Positions 33,035 through 44,025 of a DNA stretch of 64,000 bases are shown here, piece after piece. The stretch spans positions 158,074,388 to 158,138,387 of the forward strand of contig OY294068.1 of NCBI GenBank assembly GCA_958510875.1, written 5' to 3'. How positions within the stretch are numbered: the stretch's first letter is position 1; each line of letters opens with the position of its first letter. The position numbers and the translations under genes were made by a program. Under the pieces are notes generated by a model that made no database searches, was not told the DNA's origin, and worked only from the letters and a program-made list of their open reading frames with translations. The DNA is from Endomychus coccineus (lineage: Eukaryota; Arthropoda; Insecta; Coleoptera; Endomychidae).

Positions 33035-33070
33035 TTTTGATAAAGGCAATAAACGTTGTCGAAACGTCAA
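33035..33070 (+). ncRNA. Hammerhead-like motif with U3/A8, right PLE copy
   Basis: Core UUGAUAA (33037-33043), stem II GGCAA/UUGUC (33045-33049 with 33056-33060, five pairs including one G-U), GAAA (33061-33064), self-complementary ACGU, cleavage C at 33068. Relative to CUGAUGA, both C3 and G8 are changed, to U and A, which keeps the 3-8 base pair possible. Stem I has only two obvious pairs (UU/AA). Confidence 0.4.
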
Positions 33071-33127
33071 AACAGAATTTTTATTTCATTATCAGTATAT
33101 ATACGAACCAATATACCAAGAAAACAT

Positions 33128-34667
<1,540 letters not shown>

Positions 34668-35913
34668 GTCTAGGAGCTAGACCGATATTGATGGTCTGAA
34701 CATTAACTCGATGGCCCTATGGTTTATCGTTAGAGGACGGTTCAATGACCAATTCATCTCATAGACCGAATTTTCCCTGGCTGCTAGATCTCGAGATACG
34801 ACATAATTTTTTTTTTTTGACTGGAGGTTAACCCTTTCCAAGTTGCGGTTACTTGAAAAGCCTGCCATTTTTATACACTTCCACGTGCCATCATTTTTTA
34901 TCGTGTCCGTTTATCAGGCCAACAGTTAAAATTGGACTGAAAATGGACTGCAAGTTAACCCTTCCAAACCTGGTGGAGAATGTTCATTGGTGTTGGCAAT
35001 TGTTAACATACCCTATGCGATCAAAAGTTATCGGTCCATTTTCGAGTAAATGACCATTATTTATACCGAAAATGTTTCTTTTTTTCATTTTGTGGATAAA
35101 ACTTGCGGGTTACAAGGCAACAGGATGGCACCATGTTGAATAACTTTATTGGAGGTCAAATAAAGATTTAGAATGATTGCCATCACTCCTTGCCTATTTC
35201 AACCCCTCAAAACCCCCCAAAACCACCCCCCAAAAAAATATGAATCATATGATAATATGACCAATTTTATGATAAATTAGTCAATTTTTGAGACTCTGGC
35301 TGGGTTTGAAATCGAAACGGCTCTTTTTTATTTTATTCTTTTATTCTGCTGGATGATTTTAGGGAGTTTTGGGAGGTTGAAAAAGGCAAGGAGTGATGGC
35401 AATAATTTTAAATCTTTATTTGACCTCCAATAAAGTTAATCAACATGGTGCCATCATGTTACCTTGTAACCCGCAAGTTTTATCCACAAAATGAAAAAAA
35501 AAACATTTTTGGTCTAAATAATGACCAATTACTCGGAAATGGGCCGAAAACTTTAGATGGCATAGGTTATGTTAACAATTGCCAACACCAATGAACATTT
35601 TCCACCAGGTTTGGGGGGTTAACTTGCAGTCCATTTTGGTTGAATTTTAACTGGTTGGCCTGATAAACGGACACGGTAAAAAATGATGGCACAGTGGAAG
35701 TGTATAAGAATGGCATGCTTTTCAAGTACCGCAACTTGGAAGGGGTTAATCTCTAGTAAAAAAAAAAAAAATGCGGATGCCGTATCTCGAGATCTAGCAG
35801 CCGGGGAAAATTCGGTCTGTGAGATGAATTGGTCATTGAAACGTCCTCTAACTATAAATCATAGTGCCATCGGGCTAATGTTCAGACCATCAATATCGGT
35901 CTAGCTCCTAGAC
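34668..35913. mobile_element. Foldback element with about 0.6-kb inverted arms, TA-flanked
   Basis: The left end GTCTAGGAGCTAGACC (34668) and the right end GGTCTAGCTCCTAGAC (to 35913) are perfect inverted repeats, each bordered by TA. The homology continues inward with some divergence to about 35230 on the left and from about 35355 on the right, including the segments around GATCTCGAGATACG/CGTATCTCGAGATC and CCTGATAAACGGACAC/GTGTCCGTTTATCAGG. Only about 125 bp in the middle is unpaired. There is no transposase gene; the frames on the two arms are mirror images. TA flanks suggest mobilisation by a Tc1/mariner-like enzyme. Confidence 0.8.
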
Positions 35914-35969
35914 TATTAGGTGGCGCGCCAATGCAGATCAAAACGAAAATTTGCAAATAGTTTACGTTG

Positions 35970-36089
35970 AAAAATCTTGGCTTCCGGATGGATTCCGCGG
36001 CACAATGACGCGCAATGACAATGTGACGCGGAATCCATCCGGAAGCCACGATTTCTCAAGATAAGCTATCCGCGGAAGTCTACTATTCA
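35970..36089. mobile_element. 120-bp mini-PLE made of terminal repeats only
   Basis: It begins AAAAATCTTGGCTTCCGG and ends CCGCGGAAGTCTACTATTCA, the same two ends as the PLE at 4284-5450, but the nuclease and hammerhead regions are gone. It is flanked by AAATAGTTTACGTTG (35955-35969) and AAATAGTTTATGATTG (36090-36105), an imperfect TSD. Internally CTTCCGGATGGATTCCGCG pairs with CGCGGAATCCATCCGGAAG around about 36 bp. It looks like a minimal PLE derivative that inserted as a unit. Confidence 0.75.
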
Positions 36090-36109
36090 AAATAGTTTAT
36101 GATTGGTTT

Positions 36110-37346
36110 TGAAAAGCTAGAAATAAGAAAACTGCTTTATCGAGACCTTTGATAGAGGAAAAAACTCTAGAAGCATCCGAAAATTTGAAAATTAACGGAT
36201 TTAAGGTTTCAAATGACTGGCTGAATAGGTTCTGCAAGAGACACCAATTTCGAAGCAATTTGTATTGTGTGTCCACTGACGTGGACGAAGCAAGTGCTGA
36301 AGATTACAAAATTAAATTGGTATCTGTTATCAAGGACTATGAAGCTAAAAATATTTCTAATGCTGACGAAACTTGAACTTTACTATTTGGTAATACCAAA
36401 CAAAACTTTTGCATTCAAGAGTGATAAATGTGGTGGATAAATATCAGCTGAACAGCGAGTGAATCTTCTTTTTTGCTGTAACATGAATGGTGAGAAAGAA
36501 AATCCGCTAGCAGAAAGCAAAAATCCGCGATGTTTCAAAGGAGCACATGTAGATAAATTGCCAATAGAATGGGTATCCAATAAAAAAACTTGGATGATGA
36601 CAGAGATAACGAGTTTTTGGTTGAAAAACTTTGACAAAAAAAATAGAAATAGAAAATGTTCGAATTGGTTTTGTACCTCAAACCACTGGACCAAGGGATA
36701 ATGAAAATTTAAAAAATAAAATAGGTAAAATTTTTGATAAGACGGCTTTTGTCTTTTACGAACATCGAGATTTGTCAAGTGCTATGGTATGGATAGTTGC
36801 AGCATGATAAATGTTTCATCTGTGATTGAAGGCTGGATTCATGGAAACCATTCAAGAAGATGAGGCTTTTGAAGAAGAAGATGGCATTTCACTCAGTCAG
36901 TTGTCCTCTCCTCAAAAAATATCCCAAGAAATGTAGATATGAGAAAAAATCTCTTAATCGATTCAGAACTCTAAACAAAAAACCTGAATTTTGATTTGCA
37001 GGAAATAATTCAGGAATTCACTGACAAAGAAAGCAAGACCGACTTGCAGTTGAAGAATGTGAAAGTGACCAAGACGAAGAGATTTTGTGTTCACCTGTGC
37101 AAGATATGAGTGAAGTTTGTGAAAAACTGAAGGATATGCCAAATTTTTTATTGACAAAAATCAATGCGATTTGGCCATTGATATTTCCCAAATCTTAATG
37201 AAATGTGGGAATGAAGTAACAAAAACCAAAATGAATAATTTGAAACAGATTTTTTCACAAAGTGTAATGCTTAATTATTGAAAAGTGGTTTTGAATTCCA
37301 GTTATATCACATTATTTTGACAAAAATATGGATGGATATGTAAGTA
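36110..37346 (+). pseudogene. pogo/Tigger-type transposase pseudogene
   Basis: Frames at 36149-36376 and 36459-36701 read LIEEKTLEASENLKINGFKV then SNDWLNRFCKRHQFRSNL (CENP-B/HTH_Tnp_Tc5 DNA-binding domain), SNADET (catalytic Asp region; W mutated), NKTFAFKSDKC, RVNLLFCCNMNGEKENPLAE, SKNPRCFKGAHVDKLPIEWV and SNKKTWMM, then LKNFDKKNRNRKC. These are the DDE_1 landmarks of the pogo/Tigger/jerky group. Later parts are non-coding but contain acidic C-terminal-like stretches. Frameshifts and stops abound, and the N-terminal start is missing. The mariner at 37349 is inserted at its downstream end; the Tigger right TIR is at 39660-39742. Confidence 0.8.
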
Positions 37347-37348
37347 TA

Positions 37349-37813
37349 CAGGGTGTCCCAATATTGCTGGGACACAGAGCTACCACGTATTCTAGAGGTC
37401 AAAATAAGTCGATTGAGCCCAATTTACCTGTATACCAAAATGTACCGTTTGTCCGTGAGAAGAGTTCAAAGTTTACTAAAAAAAATACATTTTTGTATGT
37501 TGTTCCGAAGTGCTTTATACAAATTTAATGAAATTTGGTAAATGTGTATTCTAGATGATTAGCTTACTTTTAGTAATCAAAAAAACCCAAAGAAAATTGT
37601 AGAGGGGTTGGAACCACCCTCACCCCTTGGCATTTTTTCCCCCATTTTTGTAGGGGTGGGAATACGGTTTTAAGACTTTTTTATCTGGAAGGCCTACTCA
37701 TTATCTTCATTTTCTTACTCTTGTAAAAACTCCGTATTTTGCGTAGTTTTCAAGAAAAAAAATGTTTTCGCAAACACTGATAACCGATTTTCGGGTATAG
37801 GTTTAATAAAATT
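37349..37813 (+). repeat. Left long TIR of the mariner-type element
   Basis: About 465 bp, inverse of 39143-39606, ending at GGTATAGGTTTAATAAAATT. It includes an A-rich and a G-rich block (GGGGTGAGGGTGG on the opposite strand). Small frames inside it are mirrored in the right arm and are not genes. Confidence 0.92.
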
Positions 37814-38014
37814 GTAATACAAAATTTAGTTGGCCGCGGACACAAAGACAAAACCAAATGTTATGATTTTGACAGGAAACATAGTTTATTGTTAACAGTA
37901 AATGTGTCAGTTATTTGTTCTCTTTTGCTTGTTTTTTTATTATTTCTTATTGTCATCACTGTTTTTGTTTAATTGTTATTGCTGTTGTTGCTGTTCCTTT
38001 GACGTCCCACAATT

Positions 38015-39094
38015 ATGAATTTTCCTTTTAATGAACAGACCGACATGTTATTAGTTCTTGGATATTGTCAAGGTAACTGCCGCGAAAGTGTTCGCGTGTA
38101 TCAAGAGAGGTATCCAAACCGGAGAATTCCAAACCATAAAACTTTTGCCCGAATCGAAAGACGTCTTCGAGAAACGGGGAGGTTGACCCCAGTAAGAGTT
38201 AACGCTGGAAGACCTCGACAAGCTCGAACACCTATTGCGGAAGAAGCTGTTCTTCAAATGATTGATAACAATCCTAATACCAGTACTAGAAGATTGCAAC
38301 GAGAAGCTGGAATTCCAAAAAGCACTGTAAGTCGAATCATTAGAGATCAATTAATTCGGCCATTTCACATCCAGCCAGTGCAAGAATTGTTGCCACCTGA
38401 CTACGAATTACGTTTAAGTTTTTTACAAACTATTCGGGAGCGCAGAGTAGTCGACAACGGATTCCATACTAAGATCTTGTTTACTGATGAGTCTTGTTTT
38501 ACACGTCGCGGTATGACAAACCTACACAACGATCATGTTTATGCAGATGAAAATCCACATGCCATTAAAAGTAGACATTATCAACGTGAATTTAAAATTA
38601 ATGTCTGGGTCGGAATTATTGGCGAATTTATAGTCGGACCGTTACGATTACCTGATCGTCTGAATGGCGATAGTTACCTCCGTTTCCTTCAACAAAATTT
38701 GCCAGAATTATTAGAAGACTTGCCTCTTAACTTGCGTAGAAATACGTTCTTCATGCATGATGGTGCACCACCTCATTTTGCACGTGCAGTAAGAGAATAT
38801 CTTGGTGAACAATTTGGTGGCAGGTGGATAGGTAGGGGACAAGAAGCACCCATTCAATGGCCTCCGCGGTCTCCAGATTTAAACCCTTGTGACTTCTTCA
38901 TCTGGGGAGAATTAAAAAGACAAGTGTACGAGGTTCAAATAAATAACATCGAACAACTGTGGAATAGAATTCAAAATGCTGTAAATGCGCTACGAGAAAA
39001 TGACGATGTTTTAAGAAGAGTGCATTTCAATTTTTTACGTCGAATTGACCTCTGTATTAATGAAGGTGGAGGTCACATTGAACACTTGTTATAA
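38015..39094 (+). CDS. Mariner-type transposase (DUF4817 + DDE_3), intact, DD43D
   Basis: The 359-residue frame starts at MNFPFNEQTDMLLVLGY, the only in-frame ATG before the conserved domain. It has a DUF4817 helix-turn-helix at about residues 5-55 (YCQGNCRESVRVYQERYPNR and FARIERRLRETG), a second HTH at about 73-113 (STRRLQREAGIPKSTVSRII), and a DDE_3 catalytic domain. Catalytic Asp residues are D158 (ILFTDESCF), D249 (FMHDGAPPHF) and D293 (SPDLNPCDFFIW). The second and third are separated by 43 residues, longer than the 34 of classical mariner. It would excise and insert its own element at TA sites, binding the long TIRs. Length and motifs are complete, with no lesions. A decayed relative is at 14404-15322. 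Confidence 0.95.
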   Translation: MNFPFNEQTDMLLVLGYCQGNCRESVRVYQERYPNRRIPNHKTFARIERRLRETGRLTPVRVNAGRPRQARTPIAEEAVLQMIDNNPNTSTRRLQREAGIPKSTVSRIIRDQLIRPFHIQPVQELLPPDYELRLSFLQTIRERRVVDNGFHTKILFTDESCFTRRGMTNLHNDHVYADENPHAIKSRHYQREFKINVWVGIIGEFIVGPLRLPDRLNGDSYLRFLQQNLPELLEDLPLNLRRNTFFMHDGAPPHFARAVREYLGEQFGGRWIGRGQEAPIQWPPRSPDLNPCDFFIWGELKRQVYEVQINNIEQLWNRIQNAVNALRENDDVLRRVHFNFLRRIDLCINEGGGHIEHLL

Positions 39095-39142
39095 AAATTA
39101 TTGTTTGTCTTGTGTAAATGTATTGTGTAATTTGTGTCTAAT

Positions 39143-39606
39143 AATTTTATTAAACCTATACCCGAAAATCGGTTATCAGTGTTTGCGAAAACATTTTTTT
39201 TCTTGAAAACTACGCAAAATACGGAGTTTTTACAAGAGTAAGAAAATGAAGATAATGAGTAGGCCTTCCAGATAAAAAAGTCTTAAAACCGTATTCCCAC
39301 CCCTACAAAAATGGGGGAAAAATGCCAAGGGGTGAGGGTGGTTCCAACCCCTCTACAATTTTCTTTGGGTTTTTTTGATTACTAAAAGTAAGCTAATCAT
39401 CTAGAATACACATTTACCAAATTTCATTAAATTTGTATAAAGCACTTCGGAACAACATACAAAAATGTATTTTTTTTAGTAAACTTTGAACTCTTCTCAC
39501 GGACAAACGGTACATTTTGGTATACAGGTAAATTGGGCTCAATCGACTTATTTTGACCTCTAGAATACGTGGTAGCTCTGTGTCCCAGCAATATTGGGAC
39601 ACCCTG
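39143..39606 (-). repeat. Right long TIR of the mariner-type element
   Basis: Inverse of 37349-37813, beginning 49 bp after the transposase stop codon. It is bounded outside by TA at 39607-39608. Confidence 0.92.
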
Positions 39607-39608
39607 TA

Positions 39609-39742
39609 TACATAGCACATACATAATTTTTGTTATTTCTTTCACATAATCCCCCAGAGTTTGAATTCCTTTATAGCGGCCACTCCTCTAAACGGCCAAA
39701 ATTTTATGATATTTTTATGACCGCTATTGAGGAGTTTTACTG
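39609..39742 (-). repeat. Right end and TIR of the interrupted Tigger element
   Basis: Read inward on the minus strand, the end is CAGTAAAACTCCTCAATAGC then GGTCATAAAAATATC, followed by its own partial inverse (GGCCGTTTAGAGGAGTGG). CAGTAAAA(C/A)CTC-type ends flanked by TA are typical of Tigger/pogo transposons; TA follows at 39743-39744. The matching left end was not found. Confidence 0.65.
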
Positions 39743-40049
39743 TACCCTATAATCTCGAAGCCTGGACATTTCTAATTCGCTTAGTTCTTAGTTGAATGAA
39801 TTCAACAATATAATCTATTTCATCCATAATCAACTGATAAACGGCCATCATCCTCATCATTTGAGCCATATAAAGTGGCATTTCCTCCAAACGTGAAATA
39901 AACTATTTCAATTCCATTGTTACAAGAATTGGAAAATAATTAATTTAAAGCATTTAAATGTATTTAATAGTTACTTATTGACCACCATTTACATTTAAAG
40001 TAACACATATATCCCAGTTTCTAATCCTGACTTCGTTCTCATTGATACG

Positions 40050-40745
40050 CACCTTGTGTTATTGACATTTTTGGAAATCGTAATGTCCTACGTATCACAC
40101 ATAACATATAAAAGGGATGAAATGATCTTGAATGAATATTCGGGTCCTGTAAAATTTCTGGGAGTTCTCATTGACAGAAATCTTACTTGGAATCTACACG
40201 TTGAACACATCGCTTTCAAACTAAGTAGAAATATTTTTGTTCTTCGAAGCCTCTCTCAAACTATTTCCAAACAAATCCTACGAACGGCTTACTTCACGCT
40301 ATGTGAGTCACATATGAGATATGCAATATTAGCTTGGGGTCACTGTTCAGGTGGGGATATTATTTTCAGGTTGCAGCGGAGAGCAATTAGAATCATAGAT
40401 GGATTGGGATATAGAGAAAATTGTAAAAAAAGTTATTCTGAGTTGGGTATTCTCACCTTCCCATCTCTGTTTCATCTATGTTACGCTTTCAAGCAGCTTA
40501 GGAATGTTACCTTAAACAGGGACATTCACGAATATTAAACACGGCAGTCTGGAGATATAAGGGTTCCATATATCAGACTTTCGAAATCCCAAAACGGTCC
40601 AAACTATTTATGTTTCAAATTTTTTAATAAGCTGCCTCTACATATCAAAGCCCTACCATATAGATATTTTAGAGATAAATTAAAAAAACACTTTATTGAA
40701 AAATCTTTTTATTCTGTGGAGGAGTATAATAATATACAAAAATAG
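40050..40745 (+). pseudogene. CR1/Daphne-like LINE RT thumb and C-terminus, one nonsense codon
   Basis: One frame from about 40056 to a stop at 40743-40745, broken only by TAA at 40536-40538. It reads GPVKFLGVLIDRNLTWNLHV, KLSRNIFVLRSLSQTISKQI, YFTLCESHMRYAILAWGHCS, LQRRAIRIIDGLGYRENCKK, then after the stop TRQSGDIRVPYIRLSKSQNG and FFNKLPLHIKALPYRYFRDK. This is the RT thumb and tail of a CR1/L2-type non-LTR element. The palm motifs are lost by 5' truncation. Loss of a single codon suggests a moderately recent insertion. Confidence 0.82.
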
Positions 40746-40978
40746 TGATTTAAATCCTCTTAACAAATGTTTTTTAATCATAAATAGGTACGTGATTTTG
40801 TTTTATAATTTTACATTTTAATTTACATGTAATTAGTGTTTAATATGTAGTTTTTATAACACAATTATTTTAAAGTATCTGTTTCATAGTTTTAACAATA
40901 TTTTCTTGTATTTATGTCTTAATTTCTATTCCTTGTTGTGAGACTTGTGCAAATACCATTGTATATTAGCATGAATAA

Positions 40979-40979
40979 A

Positions 40980-41028
<49 letters not shown>

Positions 41029-41060
41029 CACTCACTTACTCACTTACTTACTTACTTGCC
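40979..41060 (+). repeat. (TTAC)n/(ACTT)n 3' tail of the LINE
   Basis: Begins right after GAATAAAT at the end of the 3' UTR. Mostly TTAC units with a few TCAC variants toward the 3' end. Tetranucleotide tails replace poly(A) in several CR1-like families. Confidence 0.85.
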
Positions 41061-42910
41061 TGGGACTAGAAGATACCTCCCGAGTTTTCCTTGCTATATT
41101 CGGTTTGTTTGACATGGAATCTTCACTTCGTTTCATGCAGTGACCCGTGAATAAAAGCTCTGGTTTGCTGAAAAAAAAATTGTACATCGCCATGGTGAAA
41201 CCTCTGTCGATTCTAATGGCATCATTTTTGTTCTGCGGAAATGCGCTGTTGTCAAGTTTGTCACTTCGGATTACTGGAAATACGTGGATACCATGCTGTT
41301 CAACCTGACATTTTTACCTTTAGGAAATGCCTTGTTGTCTAGTTATTGACGCTGGAAATCATTGTGAGAAGAAATAAAAGTCTACCATCAGTATCGGCCG
41401 AGGGCCCAGAATCGCGATGAACCCCTTTTTTCACAATAGATTTCCAGTAAGCCAGAGATCCAGTCCGTGTAGGTTTCCGCGTAAGCAAGGGCCAAAAAGG
41501 AAGCAACATTTGAAGGTAATTTCGCTTTGTGCTAATTCCAATAGCCTGGGCGGTGCTTTTTTGATTGATATATTGTAAAAAGAATCTGCGGTATGACAGC
41601 TCCTTCGTACGTAGCTAAATGTATTTTCTACAGAAGCTCACGGCATTGGTAGAAAAGCCGTCCTCGATAATGGTGCCATTCCTGTAAACTAATTCAAAAT
41701 ATATGGGTAATATTGTCTTGTTACCTTAATCATCAAATATTGTTAATCAGGAGCACTTACTGGTAAAAATTTTTATTGTAGTCTTAAACATAGAATGTAT
41801 GCTCCACATTGATGAAGCCGCACTATTTCTAGATATTCAAAAAAAAAATAAGCATGATTTTTTCATTGATTACTCATAGTTGTTGTTTTTTCCAGTTGTT
41901 AAATTCACCAAATTCTTTTTTGTAAGGTTCTTTAAACTTGTCTTGAGCTTCTTCAGACATATCTGGAGGAATTGTAGAAATTCACACGATTTATTCCATT
42001 TTCGCCAGCTTTTCGAACAAAACAAACAATAAAAACTAGCCTCAGAAACCAGTGCGTGTCGCTTCATAGCTTTCGCACATTCAACGAGTCTTAGAAGTTT
42101 GGGCTTGTGATTGTAGATAAAACGTTCTATTGTATTCGTGTTTTAGTCGCTTTTTATAAATATTCTAGTGTGGATAAAATGCTGTCTAAAACACACTTCC
42201 AATAAATAACTATCATAAGACTGTATGCCGTGAATATTTATTTATTTATTTATTCCTTCCAAACTGCATTGCATACATGTTATGTGGAGAAACAAAGTTT
42301 ATATTAAATTGATTTAAATTACTTACACATTGTAGCATTGTTAGATTTTTAATATTCATAAAATTATTTAAAAAAATCTATTTATGATTATGTTATGCCT
42401 ATTGATAATATAATTATTTAAGAAAGTGATTCACATTGCTAGGTTTATTGAAATATAGCAAGATTATTCCACTAGATTCCATAAATTTACTTACTTCACT
42501 AAAATGCTCTACTTTCTTAAAGGAATGAATACCGTGACACAGGTACGCTACCGACATATATAATAAGAATGTTATGCTAATATATATGCAACATAAACAT
42601 TAGGTCAGCAAGGTGAGGAGTCAATGTCAACCTTCGTAAGAGGACAAGACTCCAACTTGATGCTTTGTATATATAGAGAACAAAAGCAGTTAGGATAAAA
42701 TTCGTCTGAAGAAGTATAAAGAAGTATGAATGTAGATTATGACGATATAATGTAACATAGATGTAATTATTATTATACGTTGAACTACTATTGTATATAG
42801 TACAGTTATCTAGGTATATGTATAAGTATATTTATGGTTTCGGCGTTTCCGTAGTGTAAATTCATAATACTTCGGAAGTTGGAGAATAAAACTCAAATTT
42901 TACACAAAAA
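41061..42910. other. Unassigned stretch with one small unrecognised frame
   Basis: On the minus strand 41960-41874 encodes a 28-residue peptide, MSEEAQDKFKEPYKKEFGEF plus eight residues, ending at TGA. Its charged, helical look resembles a short exon or an old gene piece, but I cannot assign it. A TTTA array is at 42238-42252. Nothing else is supportable. Confidence 0.3.
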
Positions 42911-42931
42911 TTTTAACATTTAATTTGAAAA

Positions 42932-42973
42932 TGCTGACAAATTGTTTCACCACACTGTGGTATTTTCAAAGCA
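42932..42973 (-). ncRNA. Hammerhead ribozyme motif with U3/A8 core, third PLE
   Basis: On the minus strand, 5' to 3': stem I strand UGCU (42973-42970); core UUGAAAA (42969-42963); an unpaired U; stem II ACCAC-AGU-GUGGU (five pairs); GAAA (42948-42945); a small stem III within ACAAUUUGU; cleavage C at 42936; and AGCA (42935-42932), which pairs perfectly with UGCU. All helices are present. The core differs from CUGANGA at positions 3 and 8, where C-G is replaced by U-A, preserving the pair known to form between these positions. Confidence 0.65.
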
Positions 42974-43018
42974 AGGAGTTATCAACTAAGGCTAAATCTA
43001 AAAGTGTGTCCTTAAATA

Positions 43019-44025
43019 TCAGAGATCAGAATGTGGTACAAATTGAGGGATGGGGGTGGATAGTGGTGGGAGTGTGTTTACAAAATTGTTAACAAGCGGT
43101 GAATTATATGTATCGATTTGATCATTTAATATTACATTATTATTGTTTTTTGAGTATTTCAATATTTCTATGGATTCTAGTATATTAAGTTTATGTCCTT
43201 TTTCCTGAATATGTAGAATATCGGGATTAAGGGTGAAATTGTGATTATGTTCTAATAGGTGATTAGTGTAATTAGAGTCCTCTTTTTTGTGCCTGTAACT
43301 TCTCAAATGTTCGTTGAACCTTACGCTGAAACTGCGTCCAGTTTGTCCTATGTACAAAGCACTACAGTCATCACCTATCAGTCTGTAAACTCCAGTTTTT
43401 TTTAATTTATCTTTTTTAGATTTCGAGTTATTAATATACGAGCATAGGTTATTTGTTGTTTTAAAGGTTGTTTTTATTCTGTTTTTTAAGGAATTGAGAT
43501 ATTTTTAGTGAATGTTTACCTAAATATGTTAGACATGTGAAATTTGATTTTGTATTATTATTAATCTGTGGATAAATTACGTTTAAGGCTTTTTTATTGA
43601 GTTTATTATGAAGTATTTTATTAATTATCTTGACATTATAACCGTTATTTTTGGAAATATCTATGATTCTAATTAATTCCAAATTATCTTCACTTAATGG
43701 GACATTAATTGATCTATGTATCATACAATTACATGCTGCTAGCTTGTGTGCTTGTGGATGTAAAGAAGTGTTGTGTATTGTGATATCTGTGGTGGGGTTT
43801 GTGATAAATAATGAGAGAAAAGTAATTATTTATATGTGAAATGGTCAGATCTAAAAAGTTTAAGGACTTGTTGGTTTCCATCTCTAATGTCAATTCTACA
43901 TTTGGGTGTAAGTTGTTAATATAGGTGAGAAAAGAATTTATTTGACGGTTACTGCCTGTAAAGCAAGCGATTACGTCGTCAACATAACGATGGAATCGCT
44001 TGCTTTTCAGATCTGACCATTTCAC
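43019..44025 (-). pseudogene. PLE RT end + GIY-YIG endonuclease, frameshifted
   Basis: Three pieces follow in order. 44025-43729 holds KRFHRYVDDVIACFTGSNRQ (RT catalytic YVDD) and NKSLNFLDLTISHI. 43724-43461 holds the linker HRSINVPLSEDNLELIRII and LKISQFLKKQ. 43400-43019 holds the endonuclease TGVYRLIGDDCSALYIGQTG, RFNEHLRSYRHKK and NHLLEHNHNF. Frame changes lie near 43727 and 43440. The earlier RT motifs are absent. Confidence 0.85.

Larger units (their letters stand above)
37349..39606 (+). mobile_element. Complete mariner-type transposon with long TIRs and intact transposase
   Basis: The 2258-bp element starts CAGGGTGTCCCAATATTG and ends with its inverse, flanked by TA on both sides (37347-37348 and 39607-39608). 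Its inverted repeats are about 465 bp and nearly identical (the differences I see are one-base length changes in A/T runs and one mismatch near the inner end). Between them is an uninterrupted transposase gene. Near-identity of the arms and the intact gene indicate recent insertion. It interrupts a Tigger relic. Confidence 0.95.

Noticed and set aside
34677..34868. Frames on the two arms of the foldback (with 35683-35904) as a conserved protein
   Set aside because: They are the same DNA in inverted copy, so their similarity reflects the repeat, not selection on a protein.
36383..36778. 131-codon minus-strand frame within the Tigger relic
   Set aside because: The plus strand has clear pogo/Tigger motifs; the minus frame is its complement.
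37328..37541. Frames at the mariner ends (with 39414-39645) as duplicated small genes
   Set aside because: They are the long TIRs read on opposite strands.
38051..38350. 99-codon minus-strand frame inside the mariner transposase
   Set aside because: It is antisense shadow of a gene with complete catalytic motifs on the plus strand.
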